A DNA stretch of 23,736 nt. It comes from an uncultured Lachnospiraceae bacterium (GTDB lineage: Bacteria > Bacillota > Clostridia > Lachnospirales > Lachnospiraceae). The DNA is taken from the NCBI GenBank assembly GCA_910585715.1, contig CAJUEX010000052.1, forward strand, positions 1 through 23,736, written 5' to 3'. The stretch's first letter is position 1. The number at the start of each line of letters is the position of its first letter. The notes beneath the pieces are model-generated. The model saw only the letters and a list, made by a program, of their open reading frames with translations. It did not search any database and was not told the origin of the DNA. This document shows positions 7,671-15,292 of this stretch, piece by piece. Both the position numbers and the translations under genes were made by a program.

Positions 7671-10043
7671 ATGATAGATGAAAAAGCTTTACGCATATTG
7701 GAATATAATAAAATTATTGATTTGCTGGTAGAAAAGGCTTCTTCCCAGCCGGGAAAGGAGTTGTGCGGGGGACTGGTTCCCATGCTGGAGCTGGAGGAAA
7801 TTCAGTTAGCGCAGACTTACACGAAGGACGCCCTGTCAAGGCTGTTTAAAAAGGGGAATACTTCTTTTGGGGGAAACAGGGATTTGTCTTATGTGTGTAA
7901 GCATCTGGAGATTGGAGGGGCTTTGAATGCCGGGGAGCTTTTGCAGATTGCTTCTCTTTTGGAAAATGTGGCGCGTATAAAGGGGTATGGGCGGTCTGAG
8001 GGAAAGGAGCTGACAGACAGTCTGGACAGTTTTTTTAATGAGTTGGAGCCCCTTACCCAGTTAAGCAGCGAGCTTCGCCGCTGTATTTTGTCGGAGGAGG
8101 AGATTGCGGATGATGCCAGTTCCACCCTGCGGCATATCAGAAGGCAGATGGGCATAACGGGAGATAAGATTCACAATCAGTTAAATTCCATGGTGAACGG
8201 CTCTTACCGCACTTATTTACAGGATGCGGTGATTACCATGCGCAATAACCGTTATTGTATTCCGGTAAAGGCGGAATATAAAAGTCAGGTTCCGGGCATG
8301 ATTCATGACCAGTCGGGGAGCGGTTCCACGTTGTTCATTGAACCTTCTGCCATTATAGAATTAAACAATAAAATAAAGGAGCTTTCTCTGCAGGAAAAGG
8401 AAGAAATTGAAAAAATTCTGGGAGAGCTTTCACTTTTGTGCAGTGAGCATACTTTTACTTTGAAACGGAATGTGGAGCTTATGACGTTTTTGGACTTTAC
8501 TTTTGCCAAGGCTTCCCTTGCCATGGAGCAGAATGCCACGGAGCCGGTGTTCAATCAGCGGGGATATATGAATATCCGCAAGGGCAGGCATCCGCTTTTG
8601 CCAAAGGATAAAGTAGTACCCATTGATATTTATCTGGGGGATGCATTTCATCAGTTGATTATAACCGGACCGAATACGGGGGGGAAGACTGTTTCCTTAA
8701 AGACTGTGGGGCTTTTTACTCTTATGGGGCAGGCGGGACTGCATATTCCTGCTTTGGACCGGAGCGAGCTGAGTATTTTTACAAATGTATTTGCGGATAT
8801 CGGGGATGAGCAGAGCATTGAACAGAGTTTATCCACTTTTTCTTCCCACATGACTAATATTGTGCGGATTTTGGATAAGGCGGATTCCCGTTCCCTTTGT
8901 CTTTTTGACGAGTTGTGCGCCGGCACGGACCCTACGGAGGGAGCTGCTTTGGCAATTGCCATATTGGAGCATTTGGGAAAGAAGCAGTCTTTTGTTATGG
9001 CAACTACCCATTATAGTGAATTGAAGGTTTATGCTTTATCCGGCAGTCAGGTGGAAAATGCCTGCTGTGAATTTAATGTGGAGACTTTAAGCCCTACCTA
9101 TCGGCTTTTAATCGGCGTTCCGGGCAAAAGTAATGCTTTTGCCATTTCCGGTAAGCTGGGGCTGTCGGATTCTATTATTGAGGCTGCAAAGAGCCAGCTT
9201 TCCACAGAGGCGGAAAGCTTTGAGGATTTGTTGTCGGATTTGGAAAGCAGCCGCCGGACAATCGAAAAGGAACAATTGGAAATTGAAACCTATAAGCAGG
9301 AAATTGAAGCTTTGAAAAAACAGTTAGAGGCAAAGCAGGATAAACTGGAGGCTTCCAGAGAACGGATTTTAAGGGAAGCCAATGAAGAGGCAAGGGATAT
9401 TTTGCAGGAGGCAAAGAATTTTGCAGATGAAACCATTCGCTCCTTCCAGAAATTCGGCTCCAACTCCTCCATGAAGGAAATGGAGCAAAAGCGGAATAAG
9501 GTCCGGGAGAAGATTTCGGAGAAAAATTCCGGACTTTCCAAAAAAGAGAAGGAAAAGCAGAAGGGCAGCTTAAAGCCAAACCAGATTCAGTTAGGAGACA
9601 GCGTAAAGGTACTGTCCTTAAATGCAAAGGGCACTGTCAGTTCTAAGCCTGATGCAAAGGGAATGCTTTTTGTACAATGTGGAATTATCCGCTCAAAGGT
9701 GCATATAAGCGATATTCTTTTGTTACAGGAGGAAGATATAAAGGCTCCCAATTTGTCCCGTGGGAAAAACGGACACATGAGCCTTTCCAAGGCTTCCCAT
9801 ATTTCTCCGGAAATCAACCTTTTAGGGAAAACGGTTGACGAGGCTATTTCCGCATTGGATAAATATCTGGATGATGCTTATGTGACCCATCTGCCCAGCG
9901 TCCGCATTGTCCACGGCAAGGGAACGGGCGCTCTGCGTAATGCGGTTCAGAATCATTTGAAAAAGCTGTCCTATATAAAATCCTACCGCCTCGGTGAGTT
10001 TGGCGAAGGAGATGCAGGGGTTACTATAGCGGAGTTTAAATAA
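7671..10043 (+). CDS. mutS2: Endonuclease MutS2 / ribosome-rescue ATPase
   Basis: 790 residues, full length. There is no N-terminal mismatch-recognition domain; the protein starts with the core/clamp region. The ATPase has Walker A GPNTGGKT (codons near 8668-8691), Walker B LFDELCAGTDPTEGAALA and the switch TTHYSEL. A long charged coiled coil follows (about residues 515-630), then a KOW-like segment (GDSVKVLSLNAKGTV), and a C-terminal Smr domain (about 715-790) with HGKGTGALR. MutS2 was first described as suppressing homologous recombination and cutting branched DNA; in Bacillus it also splits collided ribosomes (RqcU). RBS GAGGAA lies 8 bases before the ATG. It stands alone on the plus strand, bracketed by palindromic elements 2 and 3. 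Confidence 0.95.
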   Translation: MIDEKALRILEYNKIIDLLVEKASSQPGKELCGGLVPMLELEEIQLAQTYTKDALSRLFKKGNTSFGGNRDLSYVCKHLEIGGALNAGELLQIASLLENVARIKGYGRSEGKELTDSLDSFFNELEPLTQLSSELRRCILSEEEIADDASSTLRHIRRQMGITGDKIHNQLNSMVNGSYRTYLQDAVITMRNNRYCIPVKAEYKSQVPGMIHDQSGSGSTLFIEPSAIIELNNKIKELSLQEKEEIEKILGELSLLCSEHTFTLKRNVELMTFLDFTFAKASLAMEQNATEPVFNQRGYMNIRKGRHPLLPKDKVVPIDIYLGDAFHQLIITGPNTGGKTVSLKTVGLFTLMGQAGLHIPALDRSELSIFTNVFADIGDEQSIEQSLSTFSSHMTNIVRILDKADSRSLCLFDELCAGTDPTEGAALAIAILEHLGKKQSFVMATTHYSELKVYALSGSQVENACCEFNVETLSPTYRLLIGVPGKSNAFAISGKLGLSDSIIEAAKSQLSTEAESFEDLLSDLESSRRTIEKEQLEIETYKQEIEALKKQLEAKQDKLEASRERILREANEEARDILQEAKNFADETIRSFQKFGSNSSMKEMEQKRNKVREKISEKNSGLSKKEKEKQKGSLKPNQIQLGDSVKVLSLNAKGTVSSKPDAKGMLFVQCGIIRSKVHISDILLLQEEDIKAPNLSRGKNGHMSLSKASHISPEINLLGKTVDEAISALDKYLDDAYVTHLPSVRIVHGKGTGALRNAVQNHLKKLSYIKSYRLGEFGEGDAGVTIAEFK

Positions 10044-10065
10044 ACGCTGCTTTTATAAATAATTC

Positions 10066-10274
10066 AGGCAATTGCGAAATACCCTGCAGCCAGAATTTCA
10101 TTGTGAAACATAGACAAATCACCGCAGGGCACGCTTTCGCTATATGTGGCTCGTAGCGGTACATAAGGTACCAAAGTACGGTACCTAAGTACCGACGGCC
10201 ACAAAATACCCTGCTTGCGATATTGTCTATATTTCACAATGAAATTCTGGCTGCAGGATGTTTCGCAATTACCT
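10066..10274 (-). repeat. Long palindromic element 3 (52-bp arms, conserved multi-stem core)
   Basis: Outer arms 10066-10117 and 10223-10274 pair at 48 of 52 positions. A middle stem TGTGGC/GCCACA (10145-10150, 10198-10203) encloses an inner stem, GGTACATAAGGTACC with GGTACCTAAGTACC, around the loop AAAGTAC (10173-10179). The reverse strand carries AGCGAAAGCGTGCCC (10127-10141). Aligned to element 2, the core matches at about 36 of 43 positions, including loop GTACTTT and GTACCGCTRCG, and the 15-mer matches at 14 of 15. The middle stem differs in sequence but pairs in both. It fills most of the mutS2-regulator gap and ends 16 bases before the regulator's ribosome site. Confidence 0.85.
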
Positions 10275-10300
10275 AACAAATCATTTATAAGGAGGCATTC

Positions 10301-11011
10301 ATGGCAACAAAACAAAAGATTTTAATTGTAGATGATGACAACAATATTGCTGAGCTGATTTCTCTCTATCTTACAAAGGAATGCTTTGACACTCTGATTG
10401 TGGGCGACGGGGAATCCGCCTTAGAGGCAGTGAAGACCTTTCAGCCCAATCTGATTTTACTGGATTTAATGCTTCCGGGCATAGATGGCTATGAGGTCTG
10501 CCGCTCGGTCCGGTCAGGCTCGAACATTCCCATTATTATGCTTTCTGCAAAAGGGGAGATTTTTGACAAAGTATTGGGACTGGAGCTGGGAGCTGATGAT
10601 TACATGGAAAAGCCCTTTGATTCCAAGGAACTGGTAGCCAGAGTAAAAGCTGTTTTGCGCCGTTATAAACAAACTTCTTCCGGCATTGAACAGGCAGACC
10701 AGACAAAGAAGGTGGAATACAAGGACCTTGTCATCAACTTGACTAATTATTCGGTTCTTTACAGGGGAAAAGTGGTGGAGATGCCTCCAAAGGAGCTGGA
10801 ATTATTGTTTTTCCTTGCCTCCTCGCCTAATCAGGTATTTACAAGGGAGCAGCTTTTAGACCAGATCTGGGGCTATGAATATATTGGCGATACCCGGACG
10901 GTGGATGTGCACATCAAACGGCTCCGGGAAAAAATCAGCGACCATGAGGAATGGGGACTTTCCACCGTCTGGGGCATTGGTTATAAATTTGAAGTGAAAT
11001 CACGGGGATAA
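10301..11011 (+). CDS. OmpR/PhoB-family response regulator
   Basis: 236 residues. The receiver domain (1-120) has the acidic cluster at 11-13, phosphoacceptor Asp55 (LILLDLMLPG), the Ser of MLSAKGE and the conserved Lys of YMEKPFDSKEL. The C-terminal winged helix (about 140-235) has PPKELELLFFLAS and the recognition region TVDVHIKRLREKI. The receiver-HTH linker is average. RBS GGAGG lies 5 bases before ATG. No promoter is visible between palindromic element 3 and this start, so it is either read through from mutS2 or transcribed from near 10044-10065. It pairs with the kinase 3 bases downstream. The target genes are unknown; sequence alone does not place it in a named system. Confidence 0.93.
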   Translation: MATKQKILIVDDDNNIAELISLYLTKECFDTLIVGDGESALEAVKTFQPNLILLDLMLPGIDGYEVCRSVRSGSNIPIIMLSAKGEIFDKVLGLELGADDYMEKPFDSKELVARVKAVLRRYKQTSSGIEQADQTKKVEYKDLVINLTNYSVLYRGKVVEMPPKELELLFFLASSPNQVFTREQLLDQIWGYEYIGDTRTVDVHIKRLREKISDHEEWGLSTVWGIGYKFEVKSRG

Positions 11012-11014
11012 TTT

Positions 11015-12445
11015 ATGAAAAAAACACTGTATCTGAAATTTTTGCTGGCATATATTATTTTTGGCTGCTTCGGTTTTATCGTGGTGGCCACTTTCTCTTC
11101 CAGCCTGACTTTGGAGCATTTGAAACGGGAAAATGCCGAAACCTTATACAGGGAAGCTTCCATGATTTCCAAAACCTATGCGGCAGAGCTGTATTCCAGC
11201 CGGATTACTTTAGAATCCGCCTATACCCAGCTAAATGCTTTGGGAACTTATCTTTCTGCGGATATCTGGATTGTAAACCCTTCCGGTACGGTAGTGTTGA
11301 ATTCCGGTGAAGAGACAAATATAGACAATCCCAAAGTTATTGCAAACTTCGACCCTGCTGTCACTTCCGATTCCTATTATGTTACGGGCAATTTTTTTGG
11401 TGAGTTCAAGGAAGAGGTTTTAAGCGTCTTTACTCCTATTTCTTCTAATTACAAGATTAAGGGGTATGTAATCATTCATAAGCCCATGAGCGATATTTAT
11501 AAATCCAGCGACAGCCTGTTAGGCGTCACTTACATTACGTTGGTGCTGCTCATTCTTCTTTCCCTCATTATCCTGTTCTTTTTTACGGAAATGTTCTACT
11601 TCCCTTTAAAAAAGATTATTACGGCTACGGAACAGTATGCCAGCGGAAACATGCACTATGAGCTTTCCGTGGAAAGTACGGATGAAATGGGATATCTTGC
11701 CGCCTCCTTAAATTACATGGCAAGTGAAATTGCCCGTTCGGAGGATAACCAAAAAAAATTCGTGGCAAATGTTTCCCATGACTTCCGCTCTCCCCTCACT
11801 TCCATAAAGGGGTATTTGGAGGCAATGCTGGACGGCACCATTCCGCCTGAAATGCACGAAAAGTATTTAAATATTGTATTAAATGAAACGGACCGGCTTA
11901 CAAAGCTTACTAACAGTCTGCTGACTTTAAACAATTTAAATACGAAAGGGATGGTTTTGGAGCGCAGCGATTTTGAATTAAATCAGATGATAAAGGAAAC
12001 GGTGGAGACTTTTGAAGGTACCTGCAACAAAAAGCAGATTCTGATAGATTTGATTCTCACAGGGGATGTGATGTATGTTAACGGGGATATAACGAAAATC
12101 CAGCAGGTGCTTTACAATCTTTTGGACAATGCCATTAAATTTTCCCATAACAACTCGGTCATCGCCATTGAGACCAGAGAAAAGAATAATAAGCTTTTTG
12201 TTTCCGTAAAGGATAACGGCATTGGCATCCCAAAGGACAGCCTGAAGCTGATTTTTGACCGTTTTTATAAGACGGATTTATCCAGGGGAAAGGATAAAAA
12301 GGGCACTGGGCTGGGTTTGTCCATTACTAAGGAGATTATTCATTCCCATGGGGAGAATATCAATGTTATCAGTACTGAGGGAGTGGGGAGCGAGTTTATT
12401 TTTACTTTGCAGAAGGCGGAGAATATGGATTTGGGGGATGATTGA
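11015..12445 (+). CDS. Membrane sensor histidine kinase (HAMP, HisKA, HATPase)
   Basis: 476 residues. Membrane helices at about 8-30 and 170-191 enclose an extracellular domain (31-168) that looks like a double-barrel/PAS-type sensor (SADIWIVNPSGTVVLNSG, VFTPISSNYKIKGYVIIHKP). A HAMP linker (about 192-245) leads to the HisKA helix with phospho-His255 (FVANVSHDFRSPLTSIKGY). The ATPase has the N box NLLDNAIKFS, G1 VKDNGIGIP, F box FDRFYK and G2 KGTGLGLSI. It is transcribed with the response regulator, starting 3 bases after its stop. The ligand is unknown; no adjacent transporter or effector gene points to one. I see no clear intrinsic terminator after it. Confidence 0.93.
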   Translation: MKKTLYLKFLLAYIIFGCFGFIVVATFSSSLTLEHLKRENAETLYREASMISKTYAAELYSSRITLESAYTQLNALGTYLSADIWIVNPSGTVVLNSGEETNIDNPKVIANFDPAVTSDSYYVTGNFFGEFKEEVLSVFTPISSNYKIKGYVIIHKPMSDIYKSSDSLLGVTYITLVLLILLSLIILFFFTEMFYFPLKKIITATEQYASGNMHYELSVESTDEMGYLAASLNYMASEIARSEDNQKKFVANVSHDFRSPLTSIKGYLEAMLDGTIPPEMHEKYLNIVLNETDRLTKLTNSLLTLNNLNTKGMVLERSDFELNQMIKETVETFEGTCNKKQILIDLILTGDVMYVNGDITKIQQVLYNLLDNAIKFSHNNSVIAIETREKNNKLFVSVKDNGIGIPKDSLKLIFDRFYKTDLSRGKDKKGTGLGLSITKEIIHSHGENINVISTEGVGSEFIFTLQKAENMDLGDD

Positions 12446-12510
12446 TTTTAAAACTTGATACTTTATCAATAATACGTCCAAAATATATCTAACCAAAAAC
12501 AATATTTTTA

Positions 12511-12539
12511 TTGTCAGTTTATGGAATATGTGATATAGT
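12511..12539 (+). promoter_or_regulatory. Promoter of the type I toxin mRNA
   Basis: TTGTCA (12511-12516), a 17-base spacer and TATAGT (12534-12539) form a good vegetative promoter. The expected start is about 12546-12547, where the GGAAGCAG sequence that pairs with the mRNA 3' end begins. Confidence 0.7.
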
Positions 12540-12575
12540 AATTTATGGAAGCAGTCGTGTTGCAGGGTGTGTTGG

Positions 12576-12597
12576 CCTCATTCTAAAGAGAATGGGG
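12576..12597 (+). promoter_or_regulatory. Hairpin covering the toxin ribosome site
   Basis: CCTCATTCT (12576-12584), loop AAAG and AGAATGGGG (12589-12597) form 9 pairs with one G-U. The right arm includes most of the GGGGG Shine-Dalgarno run for the ATG at 12607, so the stem should block initiation, a common feature of type I toxin mRNAs. Confidence 0.6.
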
Positions 12598-12606
12598 GTG
12601 ATGCTA

Positions 12607-12695
12607 ATGAAAAATCATTTTGATTTTATGAATTAATGACCTTTGGTCTTTTCCTTTTGGCATTGCTTACATTCGTATTTGCGTTTTGTAAGTAG
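12607..12695 (+). pseudogene. Holin-like type I toxin, frame split by one base
   Basis: After a GGGGGTG ribosome site, ATG at 12607 opens a 9-codon frame (MKNHFDFMN) that stops at TAA 12634-12636. This stop overlaps an ATG (TAATG) opening a second frame, MTFGLFLLALLTFVFAFCK (12636-12695). Adding one T in the TTTT run near 12625-12628 would join them into a 29-residue peptide, MKNHFDFYELMTFGLF and onward: one hydrophobic helix with a polar start and a Lys end, as in the short Firmicute holin-like toxins (Hol_Tox/TxpA type). Either the gene is broken, or the helix is made by termination-reinitiation at TAATG. The family call rests on the peptide pattern plus the RNA features around it. Confidence 0.6.
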
Positions 12696-12703
12696 TCATA
12701 CAT

Positions 12704-12790
12704 AGCAAAACCACCCTAATACTTTGAACGGTTTTGGTGGTTTGCTACTCAATACTGGTCAACCCCTTGTGGGCGTCTGCTTCCTTTTAT
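12704..12790 (-). ncRNA. Predicted antisense antitoxin RNA
   Basis: A strong minus-strand promoter points back into the 3' part of the toxin transcript. The first strong structure it meets is the stem AGCAAAACCACC / GGTGGTTTGCT (12704-12715, 12736-12746), which I take provisionally as the end of the RNA; a U-tract is lacking, so it may read further. An RNA of roughly 90 bases would be fully complementary to the toxin mRNA 3' region, as in TxpA/RatA-type loci. Its 5' part contains GGAAGCAGACG. Boundaries are predictions. Confidence 0.5.
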
Positions 12791-12796
12791 GCTTGC

Positions 12797-12825
12797 ATTG
12801 TATCATATCTTCTATCATGTTTCAA
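12797..12825 (-). promoter_or_regulatory. Promoter of the antisense RNA
   Basis: On the minus strand, TTGAAA (12820-12825), exactly 17 bases, and TACAAT (12797-12802): five of six matches to each consensus hexamer. No minus-strand gene starts here, which fits a small RNA. Confidence 0.65.
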
Positions 12826-12940
12826 GCATCATAAAGCTTTTTCCTATAATTTTGACATATATTTTTTTAAATTTCGTTATTTTAAAAACAGGCAATTAGT
12901 AACGGCAGCCTTGTAAATTCATTGATAATAGAAACATTAT

Positions 12941-12976
12941 CTATAAAAAGGGATGCCCACAACCAACGGCATCCCT
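12941..12976 (-). terminator. Intrinsic terminator of the lrp-aminotransferase-trmL operon
   Basis: Minus-strand AGGGATGCC, an 10-base loop and GGCATCCCT (12949-12976), followed by TTTTTATAG. A clean 9-pair stem plus U-run 16 bases after the trmL stop. Confidence 0.85.
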
Positions 12977-12991
12977 CCTAATTTATATTCT

Positions 12992-13486
12992 CTACTCCTT
13001 CCACCGAAGCCTATGAAGCTCCCCCTCCAGCTGCATATTGGAAAATCCATTCTGCCTAAGCGCCTCATAAAGCACGATTGCCACAGAGTTAGACAGATTC
13101 AGCGAACGAATCTGCTCCAGCATGGGAATCCGGATACAGGTTTCTTCATAATCCACTAAAATCTCCTCGGGTATTCCGGCGCTTTCCTTACCAAACATAA
13201 TGAAATCATCCGGCGCATATTCCACTTCCGTATAAATATGCTTTGCCTTGGTGGTAGCCATCCAGATTTTTGCCTTGGGGTTTTTCTCCTGAAATTCCTG
13301 AAAGTTCACATAACGGGTTACGTCCAAATGCTCCCAGTAATCCATGCCTGCCCGTTTAATAGACTTCTCATTGAGCTGAAAGCCCAAAGGCTCAATCAAA
13401 TGGAGCCCTGCTCCTGCCGCCACGCAGGTACGTCCGATATTTCCTGTATTTGCCGGTATTTCCGGCTGATGTAAAATAACATTCAT
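12992..13486 (-). CDS. trmL: tRNA (cytidine/uridine-34 2'-O)-methyltransferase TrmL
   Basis: 164 residues, the usual length of the TrmL/CspR SPOUT family. The N-terminal motif MNVILHQPEIPANTGNIGRTC is diagnostic (shown here as MNVILHQPEIPANTGN plus IGRTC). The C-terminal trefoil knot carries FGKESAGIPEEIL, CIRIPM and the final SLNLSNSVAIVLYEAL, which together bind AdoMet. The enzyme adds a 2'-O-methyl group to wobble position 34 of leucine tRNAs. It starts 2 bases after the aminotransferase stop and is the last gene of the lrp operon, so wobble modification here is co-transcribed with amino-acid metabolism genes. No missing residues noted. Confidence 0.92.
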   Translation of the reverse strand: MNVILHQPEIPANTGNIGRTCVAAGAGLHLIEPLGFQLNEKSIKRAGMDYWEHLDVTRYVNFQEFQEKNPKAKIWMATTKAKHIYTEVEYAPDDFIMFGKESAGIPEEILVDYEETCIRIPMLEQIRSLNLSNSVAIVLYEALRQNGFSNMQLEGELHRLRWKE

Positions 13487-13488
13487 AA

Positions 13489-14664
13489 TCAGCCCTTCTG
13501 TTCCTTCCTGAGCTTCGTTATAAATTTTTCCAGCCTTCCGATGGCTACCTTTAAATCCTCTAAGGAATACGCATAGGAAATACGCAGGAAACCTTCCCCG
13601 CAGTCTCCGAAAGCGGTTCCCGGTACTACGGCAACTTCCTCTTCCTCTAAAAATCTGGTGGCAAATTCATCAGAAGTCATTCCAAACTCTTTAATGCAGG
13701 GGAATATGTAAAAGGCTCCGAAAGGCTCAAAGCATTCCAAGCCCATTTCCTGAAAGGCATGAATGAGGTAACGTCTCCTCTGGTTGTATGCCTCCCGCAT
13801 TTTTGCCACTTCTTCATCTCCGTTTTTCAGCGCCTCCACGGCAGCATACTGGCTGGTGGTAGGAGCGCACATAATGGCAAACTGGTGAATCTTTATCATC
13901 TGTTCGATGATTTCCTTTGGTCCGCACGCATAGCCCAGCCTCCATCCGGTCATGGCATATGCCTTGGAAAATCCGTTTATTACAATGGTCCTTTCCTTCA
14001 TTCCCTCAATATTGGCAATGGAAACATGGTCGCCGCGATAGGACAGCTCTGCATAGATTTCATCGGAAATCACAAAAATATCATGCTTTTTGATTACCTC
14101 TGCAATTGCCTCCAAATCCTTCCGTTCCATAATGGCGCCTGTAGGATTGTTAGGAAAGGGCAAAATCAGCACCTTTGTTTTGTCTGTAATTGCCTCTTCC
14201 AGCTCCTGTGCCGTAAGGCGGAACTGGTTCTCATGCTTTAGTTCAATAATGACCGGCTTTCCCCCTGCCAGAATGGCACATGGCTCATAGGACACATAGC
14301 TGGGCTGGGGAATCAGTACTTCCTCTCCGGGATTCAGCATGGCACGGAGACCTATATCAATTGCCTCTGAGCCGCCTACTGTTACAATTACTTCATCGTT
14401 ATAATGATATTCCAGATTCATGCGTCTTTTTAAATAATTGCAGATTTCTATCTTTAATTCTTTTAAACCTGCATTGGACGTATAAAAGGTACGTCCTCTT
14501 TCTAAAGAATAAATACCCTCATCCCGAATAAACCAGGGGGTTTCAAAATCCGGCTCTCCTACACCTAATGAGATGGCATTTTTCATTTCGCTTACAATAT
14601 CAAAAAACTTCCGGATTCCCGAAGGCTTTAAAGCTACTACCTGGTCTGCTAATGGATTTCTCAT
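13489..14664 (-). CDS. PLP-dependent class I/II aminotransferase
   Basis: 391 residues, fold type I. Visible landmarks: substrate loop LGVGEPDFETP, YTSNAGLKEL, cofactor-binding GGSEAID, PFPNNPTGA, SDEIYAEL, Schiff-base Lys234 in INGFSKAYAMTGWRLGY, and the carboxylate-binding Arg in FLRISYA near the C-terminus. It belongs to the aspartate/aromatic (AspC/PatA-like) group; the precise amino donor cannot be read from sequence. Its ATG overlaps the TGA of the Lrp gene (ATGA), so the two are translationally coupled. An Lrp-type regulator controlling an adjacent aminotransferase is a common arrangement and suggests amino-acid-responsive control. Confidence 0.88.
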   Translation of the reverse strand: MRNPLADQVVALKPSGIRKFFDIVSEMKNAISLGVGEPDFETPWFIRDEGIYSLERGRTFYTSNAGLKELKIEICNYLKRRMNLEYHYNDEVIVTVGGSEAIDIGLRAMLNPGEEVLIPQPSYVSYEPCAILAGGKPVIIELKHENQFRLTAQELEEAITDKTKVLILPFPNNPTGAIMERKDLEAIAEVIKKHDIFVISDEIYAELSYRGDHVSIANIEGMKERTIVINGFSKAYAMTGWRLGYACGPKEIIEQMIKIHQFAIMCAPTTSQYAAVEALKNGDEEVAKMREAYNQRRRYLIHAFQEMGLECFEPFGAFYIFPCIKEFGMTSDEFATRFLEEEEVAVVPGTAFGDCGEGFLRISYAYSLEDLKVAIGRLEKFITKLRKEQKG

Positions 14665-15143
14665 GGTGTAATCTTCATCCTTTCATCTGCTGTTTTCTTT
14701 GCTAAAATAGTTCCGTGATCCTTATATTTCTTTAAAATGAAATGGGTTGCCGTACTGAGTACCGATTCCAGAGTGGACAATTTATCGGAAACAAAGTTGG
14801 AAATCTCTTTTAAAGATTTGCCTTCCAAAGTTACCAGTAAATCATATCCGCCGGAAATCAAATAAACTGCATGTACCTCCGGATATTTATAAATCCGTTC
14901 TGCAATGTTGTCAAAGCCCTGTCCCCTCTGAGGCGTTACACGGACTTCAATCAAAGCCGTTACTTTTTCAAGAGAGGTCTTTTCCCAGTCCACCAGCGTA
15001 TGGTAGCCGCAGATAACTCCCTCCTCTTCCATTTTCTTTAATTCGTTTGCCACATCAATTTCCGGCATTCCCAAAATCACTGCCAGTTCTTTTATATCGA
15101 TACGGCTGTTTTTTTCTATTATGGATAAAATCTGTTCTCTCAT
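14661..15143 (-). CDS. Lrp/AsnC-family transcriptional regulator
   Basis: 160 residues. The N-terminal winged helix (about 1-55) reads REQILSIIEKNSRIDIKELA, then GMPEIDVANELKKMEEEGVI. The C-terminal RAM/ACT-like ligand-binding domain (about 65-145) includes ALIEVRVTP, EVHAVYLISGGYDLLV and a strand-rich end. Family members bind amino acids and assemble into octamers. First gene of the operon with the aminotransferase and trmL; RBS AAAGGAG is well placed. The upstream region to 15221 is very AT-rich with a TATAAT but no good -35 box. Probably autoregulatory, by analogy. Confidence 0.9.
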   Translation of the reverse strand: MREQILSIIEKNSRIDIKELAVILGMPEIDVANELKKMEEEGVICGYHTLVDWEKTSLEKVTALIEVRVTPQRGQGFDNIAERIYKYPEVHAVYLISGGYDLLVTLEGKSLKEISNFVSDKLSTLESVLSTATHFILKKYKDHGTILAKKTADERMKITP

Positions 15144-15221
15144 CCTGTAATCTCCTTTATAATGATTATATTTTACTTTTTATATTAATTTTCTTCCCAT
15201 ATTATGCCCGTTTACTTACCT

Positions 15222-15292
15222 ATGCCTGATTAATTTATGTCTAATTACTTATGGCTGATTATTTATACCTGGTTATTCATGCCTAATGCCTT
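15222..15292. repeat. Five tandem 14-15 bp degenerate repeats
   Basis: Units start at 15222, 15237, 15251, 15265 and 15279, each close to ATGCCTGATTATTT (for example ATGTCTAATTACTT and ATGGCTGATTATTT). The array spans the end and stop codon (15263-15265) of the AIR-synthase-like gene and its downstream spacer. Confidence 0.55.

Noticed and set aside
7057..10274. Palindromic elements as a CRISPR array or as ends of an insertion sequence
   Set aside because: No regular spacer-repeat pattern, no transposase, and the arms of the three elements are unrelated to each other.
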